NCBI RefSeq assembly: GCF_003859805.1
Contig: NZ_RQZG01000001.1
Coordinates: forward strand, 475,553-539,552
Length of the DNA stretch: 64,000 nucleotides
Origin: Arachnia propionica
GTDB taxonomy: Bacteria; Actinomycetota; Actinomycetes; Propionibacteriales; Propionibacteriaceae
Reading direction: 5' to 3'
The notes under the pieces were generated by a model. That model saw nothing but the letters and a program-made list of their open reading frames with translations. It was not told the DNA's origin and searched no databases. This document shows, piece by piece, positions 55,231 through 64,000 of the stretch (position 1 is the stretch's first letter; the number at the start of each line of letters is the position of its first letter). The translations under genes were made by a program, and so were the position numbers.

Positions 55231-56676
55231 ATGAGCGAGATCACCGAACCAGAAGCCACGGACACGACTGCCGTGACCCGCTTCACCACGGCACAGTCGA
55301 TCGCCATGGTCCTCCTGCTGACAGCGAATTTCACCCTGGCCGTCGACTTCTCCATCCTGGGCGTCGCCCTGCCCCACATCGGGAAGGAGATCGGCTTCAC
55401 CACCGATGCACTGCAGTGGATCGTCACGGCCTTCGCCCTCTGCGCCGCAGGATTCACCCTCTTCTTCGGCCGCGTCGCCGACCTCTTCGGCCGCAAACGC
55501 CTCTTCCTGCTCGGAATCGCGATACTCGGCGTCTCCTCGCTGGTCGGCGGACTGGCCTCCACACCCGCCATGTTGCTGGGAGCCCGAGTCGGTCAAGGGA
55601 TCGCCACCGCCATGGTCACCCCGGCCGCGATGTCGCTGATGACCATCATGTTCCCCGAAGGCCCAGCCCGATCCCGAGCACTCGGCCTCAACGGTGCCCT
55701 CATGGCAGCTGGTTTCACCACCGGAGCAGTCCTCGGCGGCGTTCTCACCGGTATCGTTTCATGGCGCTGGGCATTCTTCATCAACGTCGTCGTCGCAACC
55801 GCCGTCATCCTCGTCGCTCCCGTCGTGCTGCGTGAAACCCGTGACACCCGGCGTCCCCGACTCGATGTTCCCGGTGCCATCACCATCACGCTCGGCCTCA
55901 GTTCTCTCGTCCTCGGCATCGACAACGCCGGACACGGCAGCTGGACCCACCCCACCACCTGGGGATCCATCGCCATGGCTGCCATCCTCATCGCCGTCTT
56001 CCTCCTGATCGAGTCACGGGTCCCGGAGCCGTTGATCACCCCGGGACTTCTCAGACGGAGCAACATCGCCTGGGGCAACACCGCCGGTCTGTTCGCCTTC
56101 GCCACGGAGACCTCACTGGTGTTCCTGCTCACGCTCTACCTGCAGGAGGTCCTCGGTCACACGCCCTTGGCCGCCGGGTTGATCCTCGGGGTCCTCGGTG
56201 TCGGCACCGTGATCGGCGGGCTCGTCGCGCCACGGATCATCGGGCTGACCGACCCGAAGCGGGCGATCATCATCGGCCTGCTCGTCCAGGCAGGAGCCAC
56301 CCTGCCGCTCGCATTCATCTCCGATTCCCGCAGCTGGCTCGTGCCACTGCTCATCACCACCTTCATCGGCGGTGTGGCCAACCTCATCGCCATCGTCGGC
56401 TACGTCGTCTCCTCCACCAGCGGGGTACCCGACGATCAACAGGGGCTGGCCACGGGGCTGGTCACCATGAGCCAACAGGTCGGCATCGCGCTCGGAACCC
56501 CGGTGATGTCAGCGATCGTGACGGCCTGGGCAGGTGCCACCCTCCTGCCCGGTCTGCAGACTGCGATCGCCGTCAACGCGGTGGTGGCCCTGGTCACCGC
56601 GCTCGTGATCTGGGCCGCGCTGCGTCTGCCATCATCTGCACCACGGGCCACGTCTGGGACCGGTGACGCGACATGA
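55231..56676 (+). CDS. DHA2-type MFS transporter (14 TM), copy 1
   Basis: This 481-residue protein has 14 predicted helices. VDFSILGVALPHIGKEIGF is the motif D1-like N-terminus, GRVADLFGRKRLFLLG is motif A, and LNGALMAAGFTTGAVLGGVL is in the motif C position. These are features of EmrB/QacA drug exporters. The start is the ATG at 55231. It is the presumed target of the divergent XRE-MmyB gene. Confidence 0.9.
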   Translation: MSEITEPEATDTTAVTRFTTAQSIAMVLLLTANFTLAVDFSILGVALPHIGKEIGFTTDALQWIVTAFALCAAGFTLFFGRVADLFGRKRLFLLGIAILGVSSLVGGLASTPAMLLGARVGQGIATAMVTPAAMSLMTIMFPEGPARSRALGLNGALMAAGFTTGAVLGGVLTGIVSWRWAFFINVVVATAVILVAPVVLRETRDTRRPRLDVPGAITITLGLSSLVLGIDNAGHGSWTHPTTWGSIAMAAILIAVFLLIESRVPEPLITPGLLRRSNIAWGNTAGLFAFATETSLVFLLTLYLQEVLGHTPLAAGLILGVLGVGTVIGGLVAPRIIGLTDPKRAIIIGLLVQAGATLPLAFISDSRSWLVPLLITTFIGGVANLIAIVGYVVSSTSGVPDDQQGLATGLVTMSQQVGIALGTPVMSAIVTAWAGATLLPGLQTAIAVNAVVALVTALVIWAALRLPSSAPRATSGTGDAT

Positions 56677-56685
56677 GTGGTTGGA

Positions 56686-57228
56686 TCACGTCATCGCCCT
56701 ATGACTGGATCGCAACGCTGGGGGAAAAGTTCTGGCACAGATGTGGTCGTCATGATCGGCACCAGGACTGCGTTGCGTCCTGATCCGGGTGAACCCGGCT
56801 GCTTCGAGCACCCGCTGGCTGGCGATGTTGTCCACGTGAACCCGTGTCGAGATCTCCGCGATGCACAGTTCACGCTCGGCCCACTCGACGACGGCACACA
56901 GGGCACGTCGCGCGATCCCTCGTCCACGACGTGCCGGGGCGACGAAGTAGGAGACGTTCCATCGCCCTTCGTCGAACTTGAGATCGATCCCTCCCGCGAA
57001 GCCATCGAGAACCCGGATCGCCCAGACGTAGGAGTCCGGCTCCGCATCGAGGGTGATTCGTCGGAGGTAGCTGAGGCACTGCTCCGTCGTGGGCCGAGAA
57101 GGCCAGTCGAACCAGATGGCACATTCATCGTCCTGTGCCGCGGCCCAGGCGGGAGCATCGTCGATCGTCGGGGGCTCCAGTACCAGGTCCTCGATGAGCA
57201 ACCTCGGCGCTTCCATGGCCAATAGCAT
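56686..57228 (-). CDS. GNAT family N-acetyltransferase
   Basis: This protein has about 180 residues, with the acetyl-CoA binding stretch YFVAPARRGRGIARRALCAVVEWA and the C-terminal VHVDNIASQRVLEAAGFTRI of RimJ/RimL-like enzymes. The start may be the ATG at 57228 or, preceded by a TATGCT -10-like box, the ATG at 57216. Substrate unknown. The following 57229-57516 has no gene I can support. Confidence 0.84.
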   Translation of the reverse strand: MLLAMEAPRLLIEDLVLEPPTIDDAPAWAAAQDDECAIWFDWPSRPTTEQCLSYLRRITLDAEPDSYVWAIRVLDGFAGGIDLKFDEGRWNVSYFVAPARRGRGIARRALCAVVEWAERELCIAEISTRVHVDNIASQRVLEAAGFTRIRTQRSPGADHDDHICARTFPPALRSSHRAMT

Positions 57229-57516
57229 ACGGATTCCCGGACGACACGGACTCACTTCTCCAACCAGGAACAACGGCGAGCCCCTGGAACGCATCAGGGC
57301 CAGACGGGCACGAACTCGCTCTCGCACCAGATCATCGACCGGGCTGTGCAAGGACCCGGCGGTTCACCGGGCAGGAATGACGAGTCGGAGACGCTGCGGT
57401 CGCTGATCGAGGGCAACTCAACAGCTGGGTGTGCCGCCCCGATGCCCGATGGGAACACATCACCGACCGAACAGCTCCGGACGGCAGCCCGGACAGATCC
57501 TGAGTGCTCGGTCTCC

Positions 57517-58356
57517 TCACAAGAGCTTGATCGCGTCGCGCGAGGCGTCGTCGCGGGGGGTGTAGATCTCAAGTCGGTGGTCTGGGCTGTCGGGCTGTAG
57601 CCAAACCTGGTAGTCGACCTTGACGGCTCCGATCGTCGGATGCTGGAGGTCCATCGGGCCGCTCGTGCAATCGGCGACGTCACCCGTGGCCCAGATCGTC
57701 GCGAAGTCCGGACTGTGCATGGTGAGCTCACCGATGAGCCCGGCGAGTTTCGCGTCGTCGGGGTAGCGGCCAGACGTGAGGCGGAGGTAGCCGCTGTGGG
57801 TGCGGGCGAGTTCCTCCCAATTCCGGTACAGGTCACGGTGCAGCGGATCGAGGAAGAACATCCGTGGGATCGAGGGGCGCATCTCGGGATGTGCCGGGGC
57901 GTCGTGGTCGAGGTGTGCGGCGATGAGGGCGTGCCCGGTGCGGTTCCAGGCGAGCACGTCGCCGCGCCGACCGAGCACGATGGCGGGCAGGCTTTCACCC
58001 AGCGAGGACAGGAGAGCGGACACGCGGGGGGCGAGGACTTCCGGTTCGGGCTGGCTGAGTCGGGAAAGGCCAGAGCGGTGGGCGAGGTTGTGCAGATGCG
58101 TCGTCTCCACATCGTCCAGACCGAGCACCCGGGCGAACGCGTCGAGCACTTGAGATGAGGCGGTGCCGGACTGGTCCTGTTCCAGACGGGTGTAGTAACC
58201 GACGGAGACTCCGGCGAGGTGCGCAAGTTCTTCACGTCGCAGGCCGGGCACCCGGCGGGTGGTGCCGTAGGTGTGCAGTCCGGCGTCGTCGGGGGTGACG
58301 CGGTCGCGCCGGGTCTTGAGAAACACGCCCAAGGTCTCGGTCTGCACGTTCACCAT
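57517..58356 (-). CDS. XRE-type HTH regulator with MmyB ligand domain, copy 2
   Basis: This 279-residue protein starts at the ATG at 58356. The HTH is LGVFLKTRRDRVTPDDAG, then RRVPGLRREELAHLAGVS and YYTRLEQDQSG. The MmyB-like domain reads AIVLGRRGDVLAWNRTGHAL and MHSPDFATIWATGDV. It is clearly paralogous to the regulator at 54241-55119. It is divergent from the DHA2 MFS gene at 58451, with a small palindrome in the gap. Confidence 0.89.
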   Translation of the reverse strand: MVNVQTETLGVFLKTRRDRVTPDDAGLHTYGTTRRVPGLRREELAHLAGVSVGYYTRLEQDQSGTASSQVLDAFARVLGLDDVETTHLHNLAHRSGLSRLSQPEPEVLAPRVSALLSSLGESLPAIVLGRRGDVLAWNRTGHALIAAHLDHDAPAHPEMRPSIPRMFFLDPLHRDLYRNWEELARTHSGYLRLTSGRYPDDAKLAGLIGELTMHSPDFATIWATGDVADCTSGPMDLQHPTIGAVKVDYQVWLQPDSPDHRLEIYTPRDDASRDAIKLL

Positions 58357-58384
58357 GCTAGTCAGCCACTTTCGTGCGTGCCTG

Positions 58385-58397
58385 CACCTGTCAGGTG
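58385..58397. promoter_or_regulatory. Palindrome in XRE-MmyB/MFS divergent promoter
   Basis: CACCTG-T-CAGGTG is a perfect 6-base dyad around one base, 28 bases upstream of the XRE start and 53 bases before the MFS start. Likely operator for the XRE-MmyB protein. Confidence 0.5.
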
Positions 58398-58450
58398 TAC
58401 CCATGCCAGGGATCTGGCTGTGCCCGGGCTGCCTGCAGAGGATCGAGTAC

Positions 58451-59962
58451 GTGAACGAGCAAACGCATCTCTCCATCCCCGACGCCTCCGCCTCGCCGCA
58501 CCGGAAGCAGATCAGGGCGGGTCGCCGCGCGTGGTTCGGGTTGCTGGTCGTGCTCGGCCCGGTGCTGCTGGTCTCGATGGACGGCTCGATCCTGTTCCTG
58601 ACGATGCCAACGATCACCCACGTCCTCACCCCGAGCGCAGACCAAGCCCTCTGGATACTCGACATCTACGGTTTCGCCGTCGGGTCGCTGCTGATCGCGT
58701 TCGGGAACCTCGGCGACCGCTTCGGCAGACTCAAACTGTTGATGATCGGGGCGACCACGTTCGGTCTGGGTTCCGCCGGGGCGGCATTGTCAACCTCACC
58801 GGAATGGCTCATCGCCTCCCGCGCCCTCATGGGCCTGGGCGGCGCCACCCTGCTCCCTTCCGGTCTGGCCGTGCTCAGCGAACTGTTCGAGAACCCACGT
58901 CAACGCTCCCAGGCCATCGGGATCTTCGCCGCGACCTTCGCCACCGGCTTCGCCATGGGACCGGTCATCGGCGGGCTGCTGCTGAGCCACTTCGCATGGG
59001 GCTCGGTGTTCCTCATCAACCTGCCCGTCGTGGTGGTCTTTCTCACCGCCGCCCCGATCGTGCTACGTGAGGTCAAGGCCACCCGGCCCGGCAAGGTCGA
59101 CCCGGTCAGCATCATCCTCTCGGCAGGTGGCCTCCTCGCCGCCGTGTACGCGGTCAAGCAACTCGCCGCCTACGGCCCCTCCTGGCCCGTCGCCATCTTC
59201 GGCGTCACCGGCGTACTGGTGCTCACCTGGTTCATCCTGCGCCAGCGCAACCTCGAATACCCCCTCGTTGACGTGACGCTCTTCCGGGAGAAGGTCTTCA
59301 CCGTCGCGATCATCACCGGCGTGTTCTCACTGTTCGCCTGGTCGGCCGCCGCCTACCTCACCGGCATCCACCTGCAATCGGTGCTCGGCCTTCCCGTGCT
59401 CAGCGCAGCCTTCCTCGCCCTGCCCGGGGCCATCGTGCTCACCATGGTCTGCATCCTCACCCCCAAGCTCGTCGAACGCATCGGTGGACGCGCTGCACTC
59501 GTGCTCTGCCACTTCTCGATGGCCGCAGGACTTGCGCTGCTGCTCGCCACCACGATCACCGGCGGCATCGGCTGGTACATCGCCTCCACGGTCATCGCGG
59601 GCATCGGCTACGGCATCTCCTTCGCCCTCGTCGCCGACACCGCCGTCTCAGCAGTCCCGCCGAACAGGGCAGGTTCGGCCGGTGCGATCGCGGAGACCTC
59701 GAACGAGGTCGGCAACGCCCTTGGCATCGCGCTCCTCGGCTCCACCGCCGCTCTCGTCTTTCGACTCACAGGCCCAGACCTCGCACCCACCCTGGCCGAG
59801 ACACTGGACCTCACCCTCACCACCGAAGCCGCGGAGCAGGCCAAGACCGCTTTCCTCACCGGCATGCACATCGCCATCGGCATCGCAGCCGTCCTGAGCG
59901 CAGCACTCGGCGCACTCGCCCTGCGCTGGATACCGAAGAACAAGCAGACAACCCAACGGTAG
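58451..59962 (+). CDS. DHA2-type MFS transporter (14 TM), copy 2
   Basis: This 503-residue protein starts at the GTG at 58451 behind AGAGGA. It has 14 helices, with LVSMDGSILFLTMPTITHVL, GNLGDRFGRLKLLMIG (motif A) and ATFATGFAMGPVIGGLLL (motif C), as in QacA/SmvA-type exporters of cationic drugs. A C-terminal extracellular segment before the last helix (LAPTLAETLDLTLTTEAA) is typical of the group. It is paired with the divergent XRE-MmyB gene. Confidence 0.9.
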   Translation: MNEQTHLSIPDASASPHRKQIRAGRRAWFGLLVVLGPVLLVSMDGSILFLTMPTITHVLTPSADQALWILDIYGFAVGSLLIAFGNLGDRFGRLKLLMIGATTFGLGSAGAALSTSPEWLIASRALMGLGGATLLPSGLAVLSELFENPRQRSQAIGIFAATFATGFAMGPVIGGLLLSHFAWGSVFLINLPVVVVFLTAAPIVLREVKATRPGKVDPVSIILSAGGLLAAVYAVKQLAAYGPSWPVAIFGVTGVLVLTWFILRQRNLEYPLVDVTLFREKVFTVAIITGVFSLFAWSAAAYLTGIHLQSVLGLPVLSAAFLALPGAIVLTMVCILTPKLVERIGGRAALVLCHFSMAAGLALLLATTITGGIGWYIASTVIAGIGYGISFALVADTAVSAVPPNRAGSAGAIAETSNEVGNALGIALLGSTAALVFRLTGPDLAPTLAETLDLTLTTEAAEQAKTAFLTGMHIAIGIAAVLSAALGALALRWIPKNKQTTQR

Positions 59963-60395
59963 GGCCGTTCAATGTAGCCCGAGTGAGATCCAGGGCCAGC
60001 CTCGGCCTCCACATCAGAACCGACCGCAAGCGCCATACGACGACTTCGTGAAGTCCACTTCAGGTGCCGCCCGAAGGGGCGATCCATGACACGAACAGCA
60101 TGACCGATGACATTGTGGAGACAGTGACGGTACCGGAGAACATGGAACCCGCCGCACGGGTCAAGACCTCGACGTCAGCCAGCAAGGATGGACGGCGGAG
60201 TCTGGAACTCAAACCAGTGATGTCATTGGTCTGAACAACGAACTTCTGGTGGACCTACGTAGAGAGTTTGACAACTTTGGCTCCGCCGCACGAACCCTGT
60301 GTTCGCGCTGGTCACGAGGGGTTTACCGGATATCGAAGCGGCCATCGGAACCCTGCGTTGTGGACTCCCGGGGCCAGTCCGTCCACTCACTTGAG
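59963..60395. other. 433-base intergenic region
   Basis: No convincing gene is found on either strand. The frame of the next HTH gene is open upstream to 60249, but this extension looks non-coding. A TTGACA occurs at 60269-60274 without a clear -10 partner. No strong repeat was noticed. Confidence 0.5.
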
Positions 60396-60740
60396 ATGAC
60401 TCAAACTATTCTGACCGATGCCGAAGTCGACCAGCTGGTCACTGCCTACGAGGCCGGCGCGACGCTGCGTGGGCTGGCCAAGCAGTTTCATATCCATCGC
60501 CTGACCGCGGCAGCTCATCTTGCACGGCGCGGCGTCCCTGTTCGCCGCGCGGGTCTGGATTCTGTGCAGGCCAAGGAAGCGGCCCGGTTGTACCAATCGG
60601 GTTGGACGCTCGTACAGCTGGGCCGCCGGTTCGAGGTGGACGCGCAGACCGTGCGTCGAACCATCGCACGTCAAGGAATGTCGATCCGACCGGGTGGACG
60701 ACCACGCCGACGTGACAAAAGAGGCGGCTCAGCAGCGTGA
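60396..60740 (+). CDS. Helix-turn-helix protein (recombinase-accessory type)
   Basis: This 114-residue protein starts at the ATG at 60396. It has two HTH-like segments: AGATLRGLAKQFHIHRLTAA, then SGWTLVQLGRRFEVDAQTVR. A basic C-terminus (RPGGRPRRRDKRG) follows. Such short proteins resemble the HTH end of serine recombinases and in actinobacteria often sit beside integrated elements. No recombinase is visible here. It is convergent with a small membrane protein gene, overlapping it by 12 bases. Confidence 0.7.
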   Translation: MTQTILTDAEVDQLVTAYEAGATLRGLAKQFHIHRLTAAAHLARRGVPVRRAGLDSVQAKEAARLYQSGWTLVQLGRRFEVDAQTVRRTIARQGMSIRPGGRPRRRDKRGGSAA

Positions 60741-61091
60741 GTTGGTGGGGAGCCGCCTCCGGTCCGTCGGGCGCACCGCCTGGGCCATCATCTGCTCGCG
60801 CATGATCGCTCGCACGAGGCGGAACAGGCTGATGGGACCGTTGAGAATGAACTTGAAGGCATTCCAGATGCCCCACAGAACAACCAGGTGCAGCCACTCG
60901 GGCGCCCCACGGTCCATCAGGATGGTGCACACGTTGGCGATGGCAAGGTATGGGACACCGACGAGCATCGCCGGGACACCCCACTTCAGCCCTCGCCGGG
61001 TTCGCGTTGCTGCGAGCAGGCGGTTGCTCGGCATGTAGTGCTGGAAGAAGTCATGGGCGTGGATGCTGAGGATCCAGATGGATCGGAACAT
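60729..61091 (-). CDS. Small two-helix membrane protein of unknown function
   Basis: This 120-residue protein has a helix in WGVPAMLVGVPYLAIANVCT and another in HLVVLWGIWNAFKFILNGPI. The pattern MPSNRLLAATRTRRGLKWG before the first helix is shared by actinobacterial proteins sometimes mislabelled as sulfate permease. It is too short for a permease. Role unknown; it lies beside the HTH gene. The adjacent 61092-61329 shows no gene. Confidence 0.65.
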   Translation of the reverse strand: MFRSIWILSIHAHDFFQHYMPSNRLLAATRTRRGLKWGVPAMLVGVPYLAIANVCTILMDRGAPEWLHLVVLWGIWNAFKFILNGPISLFRLVRAIMREQMMAQAVRPTDRRRLPTNSRC

Positions 61092-61329
61092 GATCGGGCT
61101 CTCTCGTCACACGTGCTACTCCGTCGAGGAGGCAGTACGTAGGTGAGCGCCCGTAGGCCGTCCCGAAAGACCCGCAAGAGAGAACCTGCCTCGCCACCAA
61201 TGTACGCCATCATCGTGCCCCTGGATAGGTGCGGTCCTGCGAGACAGATTGACGCAGGGCCAGATCACCAGCATCGAGCTGCTCTGACGGGCACCCGCAC
61301 CAAGTGACGGGGCGGGCAACGGGCCGCTA

Positions 61330-63222
61330 CTAGCTTTCCTCGGGTTGGGTGTCGGTCGGGAGCACCGCAAGACCTGCAGCTGACGCCTTCATGGGCAGGA
61401 AGCCATACCTGCCGTCGCTAGCATGCTTGGTGAATGGGGTGTCCTTCGCGTCCTGAGCCAGAGGTTCAAGCGGATCAGTGTTCTCCATGACGATGACTTG
61501 GCCGTCAAAGTTGTCTTGGATGTTGCGGTAGAACGCCCGAACAACGTCTTCCGGCGGGTCTTCGTCATCATCATGAGAGTGGTCCGGCGGACGATAGGTC
61601 ACGAGAGGCGAGTCGAGGACGATGAAGCCAGGGTGTGGGAGTTCGCGGTCGAAGCAATACTGCGCGAGTGCGAGGGTGAAGGCTGCGTGCAAAATGGCTC
61701 GGACGCCCTTGCCGTGGGCCGACCGCTTTTGGTCTCCCGCGATGATGTCCAGCTCGCTCCGGTCGTATCGGACCAGGGCTGCGTCGGGATATCCCCACTG
61801 GCGAAGGCGTTTGGAGATCTCGGCCGAAAACTCTCTCACGGCGGTGAGACTCAGGCTAGTTGCCGCAGTGGCTACCTCTGCGTCGCTCTCACTGGCGATT
61901 TTTCGGATCATTGCTTCGAGTGATGCCACTTGGTCGTACAGCCCGAGGTACTTTTCGACCTCACTTCGTTTCGCGAGGAGGTCGTTAAGGTCCCCCTCGT
62001 GCGGGGCGATTCTGGCGTCGAGGGCCTCGATTTCCGTTTGCAGACGAGACGACTCCTGACGTGCTGATCTGATTGCTTTGCGGACGCTCCTGTTCCGCTC
62101 GTTCACGCTCTCGATCGTGACCAGCAGGTCTTGGTGAAGAGCGCGAGTCTTCAGAGTCTCCGCTTCCACGGACAGGCCAAAGCTGGTCGTATCACCGGCG
62201 CAGTCGATATTGAGGTGTTGGTTTGCGGGCTCGGCGCCGCAGAAGACGCACGTGCCCTGCCGAAAGTAACCCAGCAGGTTGCCGACCTCAGCAATCATTT
62301 CAAGGCGCGCAAGATCGCTCTCGTACTGTCTGCGCAGCAGCTCAAAGCGCTCTCGCAGAGCGGCGGCATCTGAGTACTCAAGACGATAAGTTCGTTCTTC
62401 GCGCTCGATGCGAGTACGGTCCACAAGGAGTTGTCCTCTTTGCCTCGCCAGACCTCCCACCGTGGCAGTGTGTTCAGAAATGGCACGATTCAGCTTAGCC
62501 AGCTGTTCCTTGAGTTCGGTCGGTTCAGCGACGTCTTGAAGCCGCGTTTCGAGTTGGCCGAGCATCCGCTCTACTACCTCTTGACGGGCTCCGCGTAAAC
62601 GCTTCTGTTCTTGAGTTGACGGAACAGTCTCCAGCGCCGAATCGTCTTCTCCTGTGAGCAGGAGCTTGAGAATAGAGACTTCCTTCGTCCTGCTGACATG
62701 CTGACCGCTGATCCCCGGCGCCTCTTCAGCCTGCATCTTCGTCTCGCCGATGATGCATAGCTTGGTGAGATCACGGAAACTAAGCATGTTGGTTTCGTTG
62801 CGCGCGTTCTTGCGAACTCGCTTTTCGTCGAGCCCGACCTGCCCAAGAAGGAACCGGGAGAGATTTGAGGTCGTTGATGCACTGTGTTTCGCCGAAAGCG
62901 ACTCATCCGGCGGGCCCGGGGGCTCGAAGCGGAGGTCGGCTCGGTAGAGGCAGATGTCGCCTCCATCGATCGCACGCGCGAGGGTGACGCGGTCACCTTC
63001 TGGGAGTTCAAGACCGAGAAGGACCCTACTGTAACCATCCCGTTCGGGTATTTCTTTGAGTGCTTTCGCGCCGAGGACGAAGTCGATGGCATCGACGATG
63101 AACGACTTGCCAGTGTCGGAGGGGCCGTGGATGACTGTGACATGGGGGCTGAAGTCTACGGAAGCGTCTGGCACGCTGGTGCCCGTGAAGGTCAGGTGAG
63201 TTAGCGTGAGCCGTCTCATCAC
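61330..63222 (-). CDS. SMC/RecN-like AAA ATPase of an ABC-three-component-like system
   Basis: This protein has about 630 residues. Walker A is GPSDTGKS (residues 33-40). A long coiled coil spans about 200-430 and is interrupted by a zinc-hook-like CVFC near residue 325. The C-terminal ATPase half has GKGVRAILHAAFTLALAQYC and Walker B FIVLDSPLV. The architecture is that of ABC-3C ATPases. It overlaps the middle-component gene; the start is the GTG at 63222 or the ATG at 63219. In this predicted class the ATPase gates a toxic effector. Function here is inferred. Confidence 0.78.
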   Translation of the reverse strand: MMRRLTLTHLTFTGTSVPDASVDFSPHVTVIHGPSDTGKSFIVDAIDFVLGAKALKEIPERDGYSRVLLGLELPEGDRVTLARAIDGGDICLYRADLRFEPPGPPDESLSAKHSASTTSNLSRFLLGQVGLDEKRVRKNARNETNMLSFRDLTKLCIIGETKMQAEEAPGISGQHVSRTKEVSILKLLLTGEDDSALETVPSTQEQKRLRGARQEVVERMLGQLETRLQDVAEPTELKEQLAKLNRAISEHTATVGGLARQRGQLLVDRTRIEREERTYRLEYSDAAALRERFELLRRQYESDLARLEMIAEVGNLLGYFRQGTCVFCGAEPANQHLNIDCAGDTTSFGLSVEAETLKTRALHQDLLVTIESVNERNRSVRKAIRSARQESSRLQTEIEALDARIAPHEGDLNDLLAKRSEVEKYLGLYDQVASLEAMIRKIASESDAEVATAATSLSLTAVREFSAEISKRLRQWGYPDAALVRYDRSELDIIAGDQKRSAHGKGVRAILHAAFTLALAQYCFDRELPHPGFIVLDSPLVTYRPPDHSHDDDEDPPEDVVRAFYRNIQDNFDGQVIVMENTDPLEPLAQDAKDTPFTKHASDGRYGFLPMKASAAGLAVLPTDTQPEES

Positions 63223-63698
63223 TGTGCGCCCCCGCCCGGTGCTGGAATGACTTCAAACTCCTCGGACCAGTGTGACGATACTTCGCGCATGCGTTCGCGT
63301 AGGCCATGGTCATCGATGTGACCGAGTTCTGCAACAACCCAACGGGCCCGTTCGTGTAGCGCTCGCGCATAGTCGCTTTCGAGAAGGCGGAGAAAACTCT
63401 CGGAGCTGTCGCTGGCACGAAACTCAATACCACCGTCCTCGGCAACCATCTCTGCGAGTCCAGCTTGGAGCATGAGGTGAAGTCCATCTTCAATATGCCG
63501 TCTCTTTACCCCAAGCTCGCCAACTCGGACAGGGATGGGCGGGTGCAGACTCTCGGGCCCATCGAGGTCCGCGCTGTGGAGAAGGCCGTGGTCCAGAAGC
63601 ACCAAACGGTTGATGTCGAGATGAGCAGGAAAGGCTGCCGCCAGGAGGGTAAGTACTCGGAGTCCGACCTCGAAAGGGCTGTTGAGGGGGCTATCCAT
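63219..63698 (-). CDS. ABC-three-component system middle component (MC-like)
   Basis: This 159-residue helical protein begins MDSPLNSPFEVGLRVLTLLA. It contains DINRLVLLDHGLLHSADL, PESLHPPIPVRVGELGVKR and ALHERARWVVAELG, as I recall for ABC-3C middle components, which probably contain a winged helix and bridge ATPase and effector. It overlaps the ATPase gene by 4 bases and the upstream gene fragment by 8, so the three are one operon. Assignment is from memory of family patterns. Confidence 0.68.
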   Translation of the reverse strand: MDSPLNSPFEVGLRVLTLLAAAFPAHLDINRLVLLDHGLLHSADLDGPESLHPPIPVRVGELGVKRRHIEDGLHLMLQAGLAEMVAEDGGIEFRASDSSESFLRLLESDYARALHERARWVVAELGHIDDHGLRERMREVSSHWSEEFEVIPAPGGGAQ

Positions 63699-63918
63699 TG
63701 CGCTTCACCCAGGTCAGTCGATCCGCGTTGGCAAGCTGGTGACAGATTCCTTGACGGTCTTCCATTCGTGATACTGAGATTAGAGAGTGAGCTCCCAAGT
63801 CCAGTTGTCCGGACTGAGTCAGGACAGCGCGGAGTCGATCCATTCCGGTGGCATGCTCAGCTTCGGCGGTGTCGATGACGCCGCTGTACACGTCGCTTTG
63901 CAGGAGCTCTAGCCCTCT
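63691..63918 (-). pseudogene. C-terminal fragment of the third ABC-3C-like gene
   Basis: About 75 codons (LELLQSDVYSGVIDTAEAEH to ANADRLTWVKRNG) precede and overlap the middle component. The frame has a stop (TAA) at 63919-63921, and no good start or ribosome site exists; the only candidate is a GTG at 63891. Upstream DNA from 63919 to the window end is less GC-rich, so this looks like the tail of an effector gene cut by a recombination junction near 63910. A short intact gene cannot be excluded. Confidence 0.5.
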
Positions 63919-64000
63919 TTAAACAAAACCTGACGGGGTGATGGGGTGACAGAAGTTTCCTCTGTTTTCATGCTGGCGTGTGTTAGATTTGTGGGGTGTC

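Noticed and set aside
60249..60395. Extended start for the HTH protein
   Set aside because: The added 49 residues lack structure, and the ATG at 60396 gives a family-like N-terminus.
1..64000. CRISPR arrays, rRNA genes, prophage or a replication origin
   Set aside because: No regular spaced repeats, rRNA-like stretches, phage structural genes or DnaA-box clusters were seen.

Overview
The window is high-GC DNA with short intergenic gaps, many GTG starts and tightly overlapping genes, typical of an actinobacterium. A complete coproporphyrin-dependent heme pathway (CgoX, CpfC and ChdC types), an Erm(X)-like methylase and an RclA-type flavoprotein together suggest a Propionibacteriaceae-like, possibly oral, organism. 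The genus is an inference.

Region 1 (1-9.65 kb): a truncated proline/glutamine-rich membrane protein, an RclA-like flavoprotein next to a membrane-anchored thioredoxin, a three-gene ABC-2 exporter, an MFS exporter, and a MarR gene heading a DsbA-like / deaminase / paired SMR operon. Two operator-like palindromes of identical design flank the marR gene. Region 2 (9.7-21.6 kb): a nested palindromic repeat, an FMN reductase, tRNA-Ala(GGC), then the heme block. Minus strand hemE-hemY-hemCD-hemB-hemL and plus strand hemA-cpfC-chdC diverge from a 48-base gap, and neighbours overlap. Next to them is a second HemC-HemD fusion whose HemC half has lost its catalytic residues. Region 3 (21.6-34 kb): a lipoprotein gene with an 11-base-phased direct-repeat array upstream, a Tm-1-like / PEP-hydrolase-like / SRPBCC operon divergent from a MocR regulator, a decayed MFS gene, a methyltransferase, a cupin, MarR with an MMPL transporter, a VanZ-like and a DUF218 membrane protein. 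Region 4 (34-38.7 kb): a HEAT-like gene and a DNA2/NAM7-type SF1 helicase, each broken by one frameshift.

Region 5 (38.7-60 kb) is an accessory island of repeated regulator-plus-efflux or regulator-plus-reductase cassettes: TetR/MFS, Erm with a leader peptide, MerR/NmrA/DUF1772, a toxin-antitoxin pair, MerR/MFS, AraC/NmrA/DUF1772, SDR, and two XRE-MmyB/DHA2-MFS pairs. Transposase fragments (IS5-like near 45.1 kb, IS3-like near 52.2 kb) and broken genes lie among them. Region 6 (60-64 kb): an HTH protein, a small membrane protein, and an ABC-three-component-like conflict system (SMC/RecN-like ATPase plus middle component) whose third gene seems reduced to a C-terminal stub at the right edge.

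The most unusual items are the pseudo-HemC/HemD fusion, the macrolide-responsive leader of the Erm gene, the phased repeat array at 23.3 kb and the incomplete ABC-3C-like locus.
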